From Microbacterium oxydans (lineage in GTDB: Bacteria; Actinomycetota; Actinomycetes; Actinomycetales; Microbacteriaceae), in the NCBI RefSeq assembly GCF_026559675.1, contig NZ_CP092891.1, forward strand, positions 1 to 64,000: a stretch of 64,000 nt of DNA, read 5' to 3'. A program made the translations under genes and the position numbers. Every line of letters starts with the position of its first letter. The stretch's first letter is position 1. The notes beneath the pieces were generated by a model. The model made no database searches and was not told the origin of the DNA. It worked only from the letters and a program-made list of their open reading frames with translations. Below are positions 19,669 through 28,885 of the stretch, one piece after another.

Positions 19669-21207
19669 ATGGTGACGTCCACACCCACAACGTCGACGAC
19701 GAGAACGGCCGAGCATCGGCGTCTCGGCGTCTTCGCGGTCGCGTTCATGATCATCGCGGCCTCTGCGCCGCTGACGGTCCTCGCCGGCGGCGTCACCAGC
19801 GCCTACGCGGTCACGCATGTCGACGGCATCCCCTTCGGCTACATCGTCTTGGCGGTCGCCCTCGGGATCTTCGCGATCGGCTACGCGGCCATGAGCAGGT
19901 TCGTCACGAACGCAGGAGCGTTCTACGCCTACGTCGCACAGGGCATCGGCCGCCCGACCGGCGTCGGCGCCTCCGTGCTCGCGTTCCTCTCGTACAACGC
20001 GATGCAGATCGGCATCTACGGGATGCTCGGGTTCCAGATCAGCTCCTTCATCGAGTCCAAGACCGGCTGGGTGACCCCGTGGTGGGTGTGGGTGATCCTC
20101 ACGATCGTGCTCGTCGGGGTGCTCGGCGTGCATCGGGTCGATCTCTCGGCCAAGGTGCTGGGCGTGCTCGTGGCGCTCGAGTTCGTCGCGGTGATCGTGT
20201 TCGACCTGTTCGCGTTCGGCAATCCGGCGGAGGGCTTCACCGCCGCACCCATCACCCCGTCGGCGCTCTTCGTCCCCGGCGTCGGAGCGGTGCTCGCCTT
20301 CGGCATCGCGGCGTTCATGGGCTTCGAGTCGGCGGCCATCTACGGCGAGGAGTCGAAGGACCCCAAGCGCACCATCCCGCGCGCGACCTTCCTCGCGGTC
20401 GGCGTCTCGGGCCTCTTCTACGCCCTCTCCTCCTGGGCGCTCGCCCTCGCGGTCGGCCCGGGCAAGATCACGGACCCCGCCGGCATCTCCCCCGAGGAGG
20501 CCGGTCCCCCGCTGTTCTTCAACTTCGTCGCGGAGCACCTCGGCGTGATCTGGGTCGACGTGATGTCGATCCTCTTCATCACGAGTCTGTTCGCGGCCCT
20601 CGTGAGCTTCCACAACGCGGTCGCCCGGTATGCGTTCTCGCTCGGGCGCGAGGGCGTGCTGCCCCGGGTGCTGGGCACCGTCCGCACCAAGAGCGGGGCA
20701 CCGTGGGCGGGGTCGCTGCTGCAGTCCGCGATCGCGGTCCTCGTCATCGTCGGCTTCGCGATCGGGGAGCAGGGCTGGAACCCGGAGAACGGCCCCTACC
20801 CGGTGATCACGCTCTTCACATGGCTCACCAACCTGGGCGCGTTCGGGCTCGTGCTCCTCCTGGTGCTCGTCTCCGTCGCGGTGATCGGGTTCTTCCGCCG
20901 CGATCAGCGCGAGGTCGGCGCCGGGAGCAGGCTCGTCGCACCGATCATCTCCTTCGTGGCCCTGGCGATCGTGTGGGTGCTGATCCTCCTGAACTGGGAC
21001 GTGCTGCTCGGTCAGGCCGAGTCCACCCCGACGACCTTCATCCTTCCCGCCGTGCTCCTGGTGCCCTCGGCCCTGGCCGTCGTCTGGGCGCTGTGGCTGC
21101 GGCGGGCCAGGCCGGAGGTGTATCGCCAGATCGGCCACGGCACCGAGCTCCCGGAGAACCCGCACCTGGGCGACCCGGTGGTCGAAGCGACGAGAGGAAA
21201 CCAGTGA
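19669..21207 (+). CDS. APC-family amine/amino acid permease
   Basis: A 512-aa membrane transporter with about 12 membrane segments. Family features include the first unwound helix (FMIIAASAPLTVLAGG), FMGFESAAIYGEESKDP and the YAFSLGREGVLP segment after helix 8. The ATG at 19669 has a GAAGGA ribosome-binding site; the sequence just upstream encodes the divergent regulator's promoter region. The stop overlaps the next GTG by 4 bases. As first gene of an amine-degradation operon, it most likely imports the amine or N-methyl amino acid substrate. Confidence 0.9.
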   Translation: MVTSTPTTSTTRTAEHRRLGVFAVAFMIIAASAPLTVLAGGVTSAYAVTHVDGIPFGYIVLAVALGIFAIGYAAMSRFVTNAGAFYAYVAQGIGRPTGVGASVLAFLSYNAMQIGIYGMLGFQISSFIESKTGWVTPWWVWVILTIVLVGVLGVHRVDLSAKVLGVLVALEFVAVIVFDLFAFGNPAEGFTAAPITPSALFVPGVGAVLAFGIAAFMGFESAAIYGEESKDPKRTIPRATFLAVGVSGLFYALSSWALALAVGPGKITDPAGISPEEAGPPLFFNFVAEHLGVIWVDVMSILFITSLFAALVSFHNAVARYAFSLGREGVLPRVLGTVRTKSGAPWAGSLLQSAIAVLVIVGFAIGEQGWNPENGPYPVITLFTWLTNLGAFGLVLLLVLVSVAVIGFFRRDQREVGAGSRLVAPIISFVALAIVWVLILLNWDVLLGQAESTPTTFILPAVLLVPSALAVVWALWLRRARPEVYRQIGHGTELPENPHLGDPVVEATRGNQ

Positions 21208-22340
21208 GCACCTCCGACACCCGACTGACGTTCCGCTATCTGTCCGAACCGGACACGATCGCGGCGGGGGTGAAGGACATGGCCCTGTGCGTCGACGTGA
21301 TGGAGGAGACACTGCGTCTCGTCGACGCCGGCGACTATCGGATGGGCGGCCCCGAGGGGAACTCGCACGGGGCGATGGTCACCTTCCCCGCGGAGTCGAC
21401 CCACGACGGGATGCCTCTGGACGGTCCGCACCGCCGGATGATGGCGATGCCGGCCTACCTCGGCGGCTCCTTCCAGACGGCCGGATGCAAGTGGTACGGG
21501 TCGAACATGGCCAATCGCGAGCACGGACTCCCGCGGTCGATCCTGATGCTCACCCTGAGCGACAAGGACACCGGAGCCCCGCTCGCGCACATGTCCGCCA
21601 ACCTGTTGAGCGCCTATCGCACCGGCGCCGTGCCGGGGGTCGGTGCCCGTCACCTCGCGAATCCCGATGCCCGGAGTGTCGGCATCGTGGCCCCCGGCGT
21701 GATGAACAGGACCACGCTCGAGGCCTTCGTGGCCGTGCGCCCCGGGCTCGACACCCTGAAGGTCGCCGGTCGCAGCCGGTCGAGCATCGACGCCTTCGTC
21801 GAGTGGGTGCGGCGCGAGTATCCGCAGTTCACGTCGGTCACGGTCGTCGACGGCGTCGAGGAGGCCGTGCGGGACAGCGACCTGGTCACCATCGCGCCCA
21901 CCACGCCGGCGGGGTCGGCGAACTACGTGCGGATCGAGAAGCGGTGGCTCAAGCCGGGTGCCCTGGTGAGCCTGCCCGCCGACATCATGATCGACGACGA
22001 GCTGCTCCACGGTGCTCGACACATCGCCGACTTCCGCGGCCTGTACGAGGCGTGGAGCGAAGAGGTGCCGCACCCCGCGCACGAGCACATCGGGCTGCAC
22101 GGCATGTACCTGCTCGACCGCATCCGCTCGGGTGATGTGGGCGACGACGCGCTCGAGAACCTCCCGGCGATCATGAGCGGCGAGGCCGAGGGCCGCCGGA
22201 GCGAGGACGAGATCTTCCTCTCCTCCGTCGGCGGGATGCCCGTGGAGGACGTCGCGTGGGGAACCGTCGTGTACCGCCGAGCCGTGGCCGAGGGCATCGG
22301 CACGGAGCTGCTCCTCTGGGATTCCCCGGCCCTCGCATGA
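21204..22340 (+). CDS. Ornithine cyclodeaminase/mu-crystallin family protein
   Basis: A 378-aa Rossmann-fold protein of the ornithine cyclodeaminase family, longer than the typical ~330 aa. It shows the substrate-binding K-W-Y-G-S region near residue 98, the family SANLLSAYRTGAVPGVGARHL core near residues 132-152, and an NAD-binding segment with SVGIVAPG. Members of this subgroup lie next to flavin amine oxidases and are sometimes annotated as a tyramine oxidase subunit; I recall that label but cannot verify it here. GAGGAAA precedes the GTG start, which overlaps the permease stop. It may act as an imine or N-methyl amino acid reductase/dehydrogenase in the pathway. Confidence 0.83.
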   Translation: MSTSDTRLTFRYLSEPDTIAAGVKDMALCVDVMEETLRLVDAGDYRMGGPEGNSHGAMVTFPAESTHDGMPLDGPHRRMMAMPAYLGGSFQTAGCKWYGSNMANREHGLPRSILMLTLSDKDTGAPLAHMSANLLSAYRTGAVPGVGARHLANPDARSVGIVAPGVMNRTTLEAFVAVRPGLDTLKVAGRSRSSIDAFVEWVRREYPQFTSVTVVDGVEEAVRDSDLVTIAPTTPAGSANYVRIEKRWLKPGALVSLPADIMIDDELLHGARHIADFRGLYEAWSEEVPHPAHEHIGLHGMYLLDRIRSGDVGDDALENLPAIMSGEAEGRRSEDEIFLSSVGGMPVEDVAWGTVVYRRAVAEGIGTELLLWDSPALA

Positions 22341-22380
22341 CCGGCATCCGTCCCCCATCCATCAGTCGTCAGGAGGCGTC

Positions 22381-23559
22381 ATGAGCGCGCAGGTCAGGAA
22401 GCGGATCGTCATCGTCGGACTGGGCGCCGTCGGCGCGCTCGCCGCGTGGCGGTTGTCGCAGCGTGACGACGTCGAGGTCATCGGCATCGAGCAGTACGGC
22501 CGGGTGCACGACCGCGGCTCCTATGCCGGGGAGTCACGTGTCTTCCGCACCGCGTATCACGAGGGCGGGCTCTACGTGCCGATGCTCCAGGAGTCGCGGC
22601 GGCTGTGGCGAGAGCTCGAGCAGCAGTCGGGCCGGGAGCTGTACCTCGAGGTGGGCGCGTTGTCGATCGCTCAGCCCGACCGTGTGGAGATGCGCACGAC
22701 GCTCGACACCGTGCGCGAGTTCGACCTGCCGCACACCCTCTACGACACCGAGGAGCTGCGTCGCGCGCATCCGCAGCACAACGTGCACGACGGCGACGTC
22801 GGGGTGCTCGACCATCACGGTGGCGGCATCCGCCCCGAGGTGTCTCTGATGGCCGCGCTCGATCTCGCCGAGACCGCCGGCGCGCAGCTGCGTTTCAACT
22901 CCCCGGTGCTGGCGATCGAGGAGGAGCCCGGCGGCGTCGTGGTCCGCACCCCGGACGAGGCGATCAGGGCCGACACCGTGATCCTCGCCTCGGGATCGTG
23001 GTCCACCCGGCTGGACGGTCGCCTGCGGGACCTCCTGCGCCTGCAGGTGCTCGGACTGACCTGGTTCATGCCGAGGGAGATCGCCGACTTCCTCCCGGAG
23101 CGCTTCCCGGCCTTCCTGCGCGACGTCGGCCCCGTGCACTTCTTCGGGGCACCGAGCCTCGACGGTTACTCCATCAAGGCCAGCAGCAACCCGACCTGGC
23201 CGGTCGCCCGCGACGTCGACGAGGTGCCCCGGGAGTACACGCGGCGCGAGCTCGTGAAGATCGGGCAGCAGGCGAAGGAGTTCTTCCCCGCGCTGAACCC
23301 CGAGCCGGTGCGCTCCAGCGTGCACCACTGCGCCTACACGCCCGATCGCACGCCGATCGTCGATGTGAGCGAGAGCGCGCGGGTCGTCACGGTGACCGGG
23401 CTCTCCGGGCACGGGTTCAAGTTCGCGCCCGTGCTCGGCGAATGGGCCGCCCGTCTCGCCACAGAGCCGGAGGAGGCCGGCATCGATCCGCACTTCTCGA
23501 TGGCCGCGCACCTCGACCGTCTGGCGGCCCTCGGTCCGTACCGCGGCGGAGGGCACTGA
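22381..23559 (+). CDS. N-methyl-tryptophan/sarcosine oxidase-like FAD amine oxidase
   Basis: A 392-aa flavoprotein of the DAO/monomeric sarcosine oxidase group, which oxidises N-methyl amino acids or related amines to imine or aldehyde plus hydrogen peroxide. The FAD-binding GLGAVG lies at residues 13-18. C317, in a H-C-A-Y-T-P-D context, matches the cysteine that binds FAD covalently in monomeric sarcosine oxidase (C315). The length also fits that family. AGGAGG (22371-22376) precedes the ATG. The neighbouring permease and aldehyde dehydrogenase support a complete oxidative route for an imported amine. Confidence 0.88.
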   Translation: MSAQVRKRIVIVGLGAVGALAAWRLSQRDDVEVIGIEQYGRVHDRGSYAGESRVFRTAYHEGGLYVPMLQESRRLWRELEQQSGRELYLEVGALSIAQPDRVEMRTTLDTVREFDLPHTLYDTEELRRAHPQHNVHDGDVGVLDHHGGGIRPEVSLMAALDLAETAGAQLRFNSPVLAIEEEPGGVVVRTPDEAIRADTVILASGSWSTRLDGRLRDLLRLQVLGLTWFMPREIADFLPERFPAFLRDVGPVHFFGAPSLDGYSIKASSNPTWPVARDVDEVPREYTRRELVKIGQQAKEFFPALNPEPVRSSVHHCAYTPDRTPIVDVSESARVVTVTGLSGHGFKFAPVLGEWAARLATEPEEAGIDPHFSMAAHLDRLAALGPYRGGGH

Positions 23560-23694
23560 GCCGAGCTCCCCGGCGTGGTTCGATCACGGACCGACAAGCG
23601 CCCCGCACGGGCAGACAAACCCCGCTCGACTCCCGAGCACAGACTCGAACTGCACGACGAACCGTGTCGTGCGACCCATCGTGAGGAGACAGTG

Positions 23695-25119
23695 ATGTCG
23701 GATATCGCCCCGGTTCTGGATGAGGCCGCTCTGCTGGAGCGCGTCGGCGCACCGGAGGGACAGGGCCGCGAAGTGGTCGACGCGGCGACGCGCGAGCCCA
23801 TCGGTCGAGCACCCGTGCACACGGTCGAGGAGCTCGACGCCGCGGTCGAGCGTGCCAAGGCCGCTCAGCCGGCGTGGGATGCACTCGGGCACGCGGAACG
23901 CAGCGCACTGCTCCACCGTGTGGCCGATGCCATCGACGCGAATGCCGAGCCGCTTGCCCGACTGCTGTCCCGCGAGCAGGGCAAGCCGCTCAACGGTCCG
24001 AACGCCCGCTTCGAGGTCGGGGCCTGCTCGGCCTGGCTCCGCACCGCCGCCGCGACGCCGCTGGAGCCGGAGGTCGTGGTCGACGACGGCGAGACCCATG
24101 CCGAGCTGCACTACCGCGCGATCGGTGTGGTCGGCGCGATCGGACCGTGGAACTGGCCCCTCATGATCGGCATCTGGCAGATCGCGCCGGCACTGCGCAT
24201 GGGCAACACGGTGGTCGTGAAGCCGAGCGGATACACGACCCTGAGCGTCCTCGCGCTCATCGAGGTCATGAACCAGGTGCTCCCCCGCGATGTGCTGATC
24301 GGGGTGGCCGGTGACCGCGAGGTGGGGGCGCGGATCGCCTCGCACCCCGACATCGGCAAGGTCATGTTCACGGGGTCGACCGCGACCGGACGCCGCATCG
24401 TGGAGAGCTCGGCGCAGAACCTCGCGCGGCTCACGCTCGAGCTCGGGGGGAACGATGCCGGGATCGTGCTGCCCGGTGTCGATGCCGCGGCCATCGCGCA
24501 GGACCTGTTCTGGGGCGCGTTCATCAACACCGGCCAGACCTGCGCGGCCCTCAAGCGGCTCTACGTGCACGACTCCGTCTACGACGAGGTGGTCGAGGCG
24601 CTGGCAGACGTGGCGCGGCAGACGCCGATGGGTAACGGCCTCGAGGAGCAGAACGTGCTCGGCCCGCTGCAGAACCGTGCGCAGTTCGAGATCGTGCGGG
24701 ACCTGGTGGAGGATGCCGCGCGCAACGGCGGCCGCATCGTCACGGGTGGAGCGCCGGCGACTGAGCTCGGGGAACTGTTCTACCCGATCACCCTCGTCGC
24801 CGATGTGACCGACGGGGTGGCTCTCGTCGACGAGGAGCAGTTCGGCCCGGCACTCCCGATCATCCGGTACACCGACGTGGATGACGCGGTGGCCAGCGCC
24901 AACGGCCTCGACGTCGGGCTCGGCGCCTCCGTCTGGGGCGAGCGCGAGGAGGCGCGGAAGGTGGCCGCGCGCATCCAGGCCGGCACCGTGTGGATCAACT
25001 CGCACGGCGGAGTGCATCCGATGATCCCGTTCGGCGGCCACAAGTCCTCGGGCTACGGCCTCGAGTTCGGGGTCGAGGGGCTCAAGTCGGTCGCGGTGCC
25101 GCAGATCATCAACGGCTGA
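23695..25119 (+). CDS. NAD(P)-dependent aldehyde dehydrogenase
   Basis: A 474-aa member of the aldehyde dehydrogenase superfamily, oxidising an aldehyde to its acid. Catalytic C283 lies in NTGQTCAAL and the general base E249 in LELGGND; the nucleotide-binding GPWNWP and FTGSTATGR motifs are present. The ATG at 23695 has GAGGAGA upstream. The 135-base gap from the oxidase gene contains no gene. It probably consumes the aldehyde released by the upstream flavin oxidase. A strong terminator follows. Confidence 0.93.
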   Translation: MSDIAPVLDEAALLERVGAPEGQGREVVDAATREPIGRAPVHTVEELDAAVERAKAAQPAWDALGHAERSALLHRVADAIDANAEPLARLLSREQGKPLNGPNARFEVGACSAWLRTAAATPLEPEVVVDDGETHAELHYRAIGVVGAIGPWNWPLMIGIWQIAPALRMGNTVVVKPSGYTTLSVLALIEVMNQVLPRDVLIGVAGDREVGARIASHPDIGKVMFTGSTATGRRIVESSAQNLARLTLELGGNDAGIVLPGVDAAAIAQDLFWGAFINTGQTCAALKRLYVHDSVYDEVVEALADVARQTPMGNGLEEQNVLGPLQNRAQFEIVRDLVEDAARNGGRIVTGGAPATELGELFYPITLVADVTDGVALVDEEQFGPALPIIRYTDVDDAVASANGLDVGLGASVWGEREEARKVAARIQAGTVWINSHGGVHPMIPFGGHKSSGYGLEFGVEGLKSVAVPQIING

Positions 25120-25133
25120 GCAACGGCGGAACG

Positions 25134-25166
25134 CAGGGTGCGCGGCCCGTGTGGCCGCGCACCCTG
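25134..25166 (+). terminator. Terminator after the amine-catabolism operon
   Basis: A perfect 14-bp stem (25134-25147 with 25153-25166) with a 5-base loop is followed by TTCT. It separates the aldehyde dehydrogenase gene from the converging DUF1801 pseudogene. Confidence 0.85.
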
Positions 25167-25179
25167 TTCTGCGCAGCGG

Positions 25180-25628
25180 TCAGCTGATCGCGAGGCGGAT
25201 GCGCTCGGCGAGGAACTCCAGGTCGGCCTTCGTGAGGTCGGTGACCGCGTAGGCGGTCGGCCAGACGGTGCCGTCGTCGAGGTTCGAGATCGGCTCGAAG
25301 CCGAACGTGCCGTAGCGCACCTTGAACTTGCTGGCCGGTTGGAAGAAGCAGAGCACCTTCCCGTCACGGCCCCACGCGGGCATGCCGTAGTACGTGCGCG
25401 GCACCAGCTCGGGGGCCACCTCCGAGACGAGCGCGTGCAGCTTGTTGGACAGAGCGCCTGGTCCTCGGGGGTGAGCTTCTCGATGGCCTCCTTGATGTCG
25501 GCCTCCCCCGCGGCTCTCAGCTCTTCCGGGGACTTCTTCGCCCGGGAACGCCGCGTGCGAGCCTCCTTCGCGGCGGCCTGCATGGCCTCGCGTTCTTCCG
25601 CGCTGAAGTTCTTCTCTTTCTCGGCCAT
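25180..25628 (-). pseudogene. DUF1801 (YdhG-like) protein gene, frameshifted
   Basis: The N-terminal part (MAEKEKNFSAEER, then ...KLTPEDQAL) and the C-terminal part (SNKLHALV...PRTYYGMPAW...LAERIRLAIS) are both clear but lie in different frames. The break is at 25451-25454, where an AG dinucleotide appears twice (AGAG on the plus strand); removing one copy restores a single ~148-aa reading frame. The lysine/glutamate-rich N-terminus precedes a DUF1801 core with the GMPAWGRDGKVLCFF segment. It is either a genuine 2-bp duplication or a sequencing error. Confidence 0.8.
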
Positions 25629-25774
25629 GATCGGTCCTCTCGACGTGGTGCCGGTGTGAAGATCACACTACGGACGCGGGGCGCCGGTGTGCTTCTCGAT
25701 TCGTGATCGATCGCGGGAAGGGCGCTCCGACATGCGGTCATCACCGGTCTCCGGCGACGGATAGTGTGTGACCC

Positions 25775-26197
25775 ATGGACCTGCGTGTCGCGGCGTATGC
25801 GGTCGTCACCGATGACGACGGACGGCTGCTGCTGGCGCGCTGGACCGAGGGACGCCGCGTCGCGTGGACGATGCCCGGCGGCGGGCTCGAGCCCGGTGAG
25901 TCGCCGGAGGATGCGGTTCGCCGCGAGCTCCGCGAGGAGACCGGCTACACCGTGAAGGTCGGCGAGCTCCTCGGCATCCACTCGCGGGTGATCCCCGCCG
26001 GTCGACGCGTGCAGAAGGCGGCGGATCCGCTGCACACCCTGCGCATCGTCTACCGCGCCCAGGTCACCGGGGGAAAGCTCCGGTTCGAGACCGACGGCTC
26101 GACCGACATGGCCGAGTGGTTCCCCCGCAAGGCGGTGGCGGAGCTGCAGCGCGTGAAGCTCGTCGATATCGCCATGCGCATGGCCGGCATCCTCTGA
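25775..26197 (+). CDS. Nudix hydrolase
   Basis: A 140-aa Nudix-fold pyrophosphohydrolase. The Nudix box is complete from GGGLEPGES through RELREETGY (about residues 35-57), with all catalytic glutamates. The family hydrolyses nucleoside diphosphates linked to another moiety; the substrate here is not evident. The start ATG at 25775 gives the expected beta-strand N-terminus (MDLRVAAYAVV). It is a single-gene unit facing the YbaK gene. Confidence 0.92.
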   Translation: MDLRVAAYAVVTDDDGRLLLARWTEGRRVAWTMPGGGLEPGESPEDAVRRELREETGYTVKVGELLGIHSRVIPAGRRVQKAADPLHTLRIVYRAQVTGGKLRFETDGSTDMAEWFPRKAVAELQRVKLVDIAMRMAGIL

Positions 26198-26239
26198 CGT
26201 CTCGTCCGCTCCACACGCTTGACGAACGGGGTCGGACGG

Positions 26240-26755
26240 TCAGCGGTTCTCGGGAACCGAGATGTCGGCGACCGTGGCGCCGTAGGCGGAGATGAGGTCG
26301 TCGGCCTCCACGAACAGGCTGTACCCGTGGGCCCCCGCACCCATCGCGATCCGCTGGCCGACGATGGTCTCGTCGGCGTAGATCGGCCAGTCGGTGGTGC
26401 TGCCGATCGGCACGATGGTGCCCCGCTCGTAGCCGGTGGCCGCGAGGGCCAGCTCCGGCTCGGGCAGTCGCAGCTTGTTCACGCCCACCAGTGCGCGCAA
26501 CTTCGGCCACGAGATCGAGCGCCCGCCCGGGATGAGGGCGAACAGGTAGGTGTCGTCCGACCTCTTCACCACGAGGGTCTTCACGATGCCGGACGGTGGG
26601 ATGCCGAGCAGTTCGGCCGCCTCGAACAGGCTGCCGGCCGCCGGGCGTTCGCGGATCTCGATGTCCAGGTCGCGGGCCGCGGCGGCCTCCCGGACCCGCG
26701 CATGCTGATCGCCTCCGTCACCCGAGGTGACGGAGGCGAGATCAGACGGAGTCAC
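26240..26755 (-). CDS. YbaK/EbsC-family (aminoacyl-tRNA deacylase-like) protein
   Basis: A 171-aa protein of the YbaK/ProX editing-domain family, whose members hydrolyse mischarged Cys- or Ala-tRNA(Pro). Visible features are GIVKTLVVK with the conserved lysine, the GGRSISWPKL region, and the glycine-rich C-terminal half. The GTG start overlaps the stop of the upstream gene (GTGA), so the two are translationally coupled. The exact aminoacyl-tRNA target cannot be decided. Confidence 0.86.
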   Translation of the reverse strand: MTPSDLASVTSGDGGDQHARVREAAAARDLDIEIRERPAAGSLFEAAELLGIPPSGIVKTLVVKRSDDTYLFALIPGGRSISWPKLRALVGVNKLRLPEPELALAATGYERGTIVPIGSTTDWPIYADETIVGQRIAMGAGAHGYSLFVEADDLISAYGATVADISVPENR

Positions 26756-27252
26756 GCGTCGGGTGCGGCGAGCGGGTCGTCCGCGACCCAGAGCTCATCA
26801 TCCGCGCGCAGTGCCTGCCATGCGGCGTAGAGCACGCCGACGGCCGCGGCAGCGCCGAGGATGATCGCGATGACCGAGCCGAGGCCCGGACCCTTCTTCT
26901 GCGGCGCGGTCGCCTTGCGCACCTGCACGGCGACACCGTGGCGCTTGGCGTTGGCGACGTCCCACGCGGTGAGCGCCGAACCGACGACACCGCCCACGAT
27001 CGGGACGAACTTGTCGTCGACGACGTGCTTGCCGATCTTCACGCCACGGTCGACGACCGGGGCGACACGGCGGTTGTACGTGTCCTGGATGACCGGGACG
27101 ACCTGCTCACGATTGAGGTTGCCGAGCTGACGGCCCGCCTCTCGGGCGACATCGGCGGCGTGACCGACGAGCACCTGCTGGTTCTCCCAGAGCTGGTTCG
27201 CGTCGTTCTGAAGACGACGCAGTTCCTTCTTCCGCTTGCGGCTGAGGCTCAC
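26752..27252 (-). CDS. Conserved single-span membrane protein of unknown function
   Basis: About 166 aa. A basic N-terminus (SLSRKRKKELRR) is followed by a helical region with conserved Asn/Gln/Glu (about residues 20-105) and one membrane segment near residues 121-146, then a short acidic tail. I take the GTG start at 27252, which has AGGAG six bases upstream; an ATG 12 codons earlier is less well supported. It is coupled to the YbaK gene downstream. No known functional domain is recognised. Confidence 0.72.
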   Translation of the reverse strand: MSLSRKRKKELRRLQNDANQLWENQQVLVGHAADVAREAGRQLGNLNREQVVPVIQDTYNRRVAPVVDRGVKIGKHVVDDKFVPIVGGVVGSALTAWDVANAKRHGVAVQVRKATAPQKKGPGLGSVIAIILGAAAAVGVLYAAWQALRADDELWVADDPLAAPDA

Positions 27253-27399
27253 GATGCTCTCCTGTCCATTGGAGTACGGGTTCCCCATCTTGCCACGAGA
27301 GGCTGGATGGAGGGAGGGAATCGCGTGGGCCTTGCGTCATCGTGCGATCGGATGTACGTACCTCGGCCAACTCACCGGAAGCTCTGCGAGAATGAGGGC

Positions 27400-27957
27400 A
27401 TGGCTCACGCTTCTCATGTCGCAACCCTGCACACCAACCACGGTGACATCGTCATCAACCTCTTCGGTGACCACGCCCCGAAGACGGTCAAGAACTTCGT
27501 CGGCCTCGCCGACGGCACCCAGGAGTGGACCGATCCCGCCACCGGCAAGCCCGGCGAGGGTCCTCTCTACAAGGACGTCATCTTCCACCGCATCATCCCG
27601 AACTTCATGATCCAGGGCGGCGACCCGCTCGGACAGGGCGTCGGCGGCCCCGGCTACAACTTCGACGACGAGATCAACATGGAGCTCAACTTCAACGAGC
27701 CCTACATCCTCGCCATGGCCAACGCCGGTCTCCGTCGCAACGCCATCACGGGCAAGCCCGAGGGCACCAACGGCTCGCAGTTCTTCATCACCACCGACCC
27801 GACGCCGTGGCTGCAGGGCAAGCACACCATCTTCGGCGAGGTCGCCGATGACGCCTCCAAGGCCGTCGTCGACGCGATCGCGGCCGTCCCGACCGGCTCG
27901 GGCGACCGCCCGAACCAGCCCGTCGTGCTGCAGTCGATCGACATCGTCGCGGCCTGA
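27400..27957 (+). CDS. ppiA: Peptidyl-prolyl cis-trans isomerase, cyclophilin type
   Basis: A 185-aa cytoplasmic cyclophilin that speeds prolyl bond isomerisation. It has the core FHRIIPNFMIQGGDP motif, MANAG, GSQFFIT and the W-L-Q-G-K-H-T-I-FGEV segment. There is no signal peptide. The ATG at 27400 sits just after a GAGGG sequence. Its place near rhomboid and crgA matches the Rv0009-Rv0011c region of Mycobacterium tuberculosis. Confidence 0.95.
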   Translation: MAHASHVATLHTNHGDIVINLFGDHAPKTVKNFVGLADGTQEWTDPATGKPGEGPLYKDVIFHRIIPNFMIQGGDPLGQGVGGPGYNFDDEINMELNFNEPYILAMANAGLRRNAITGKPEGTNGSQFFITTDPTPWLQGKHTIFGEVADDASKAVVDAIAAVPTGSGDRPNQPVVLQSIDIVAA

Positions 27958-27978
27958 CGACAGCTGCGGCCGATCCGG

Positions 27979-28878
27979 ATGACCACGCCTGAGTTCACGA
28001 GCAATCGCGACAACTTCTGCTACCGGCATCCGGATCGGCAGAGCTTCGTGCTCTGCCAGCGGTGCATGCGCACCATCTGCCCCGAGTGCCAGACACCGGC
28101 GCCCGTGGGCGTCATCTGCCCGGAGTGCATGAACGCGGATCGCAAGAACCGCACCCCCGCGCAGAAGAAGGCCGAGCGCCGCTGGGGCAGCCGCAGCGGC
28201 GGTGCGATGGCGATCACCCGCAGCGGTCGGCCCATCGTCACCTACGTCCTGCTCGCCGTCACGTCCTTCATCGGACTGCTGCAGCTGATCCCCGGCATCG
28301 GCCCGCAGATCACGGACCAGCTGTTCTTCGCGTCGCCGTACCTGTACCCCAACCTCTCGCCGCTCCCCTTCGAGCCGTGGCGGCTGCTGACAGCCGTCTT
28401 CGCGCACGGCAACTTCATCCACCTGGCGCTCAACATGCTCGCCCTGTGGATGCTCGGCCAGAGCCTCGAGCCCATGCTCGGCAGGGCCCGCTTCCTCGCG
28501 CTCTACCTCATCAGCGGTCTCGGCGGGTCGGTCATGGTCGCGGTGCTCGCGCCCCTGACCTCGACCGTCGGCGCCTCCGGAGCGATCTTCGGACTCATGG
28601 CGGCGCTGCTCATCGTCGGCCGTCACATCGGAGCGAACGTCACCGGGCTCCTCGTGATCCTCGGCATCAACTTCGTCTACGGCCTGGTGTTCGGCGGCGG
28701 ACGGATCTCCTGGCAGGCGCACCTCGGCGGCCTGCTCATCGGCGCCCTCGTCGCCTTCATCTACGTCAAGACGAAGCGACCGGAGCAGCGGATCTGGCAG
28801 ATCGTGTCGCTCGTCGCGCTCACGATCGTGTTGCTCGTGGTCGTCTTCCTCGTCCCGCCGCTGATCCTTCTGGCCTGA
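27979..28878 (+). CDS. Rhomboid intramembrane serine protease with zinc-finger N-terminus
   Basis: A 299-aa protein. The N-terminal ~50 residues form a B-box-like zinc site (C14, C26, C29, C34, C37, C47, C50 and nearby His). The rhomboid domain follows, with at least six membrane segments. The catalytic serine is S200 in GASGAIFG and the histidine is H248 in SWQAHLGG; HGNFIHLALNM supplies the usual oxyanion-side histidines and asparagine. Rhomboids cleave membrane proteins within the bilayer. It is 21 bases downstream of ppiA and probably co-transcribed with it. Confidence 0.93.
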   Translation: MTTPEFTSNRDNFCYRHPDRQSFVLCQRCMRTICPECQTPAPVGVICPECMNADRKNRTPAQKKAERRWGSRSGGAMAITRSGRPIVTYVLLAVTSFIGLLQLIPGIGPQITDQLFFASPYLYPNLSPLPFEPWRLLTAVFAHGNFIHLALNMLALWMLGQSLEPMLGRARFLALYLISGLGGSVMVAVLAPLTSTVGASGAIFGLMAALLIVGRHIGANVTGLLVILGINFVYGLVFGGGRISWQAHLGGLLIGALVAFIYVKTKRPEQRIWQIVSLVALTIVLLVVVFLVPPLILLA

Positions 28879-28885
28879 TCCGGAG

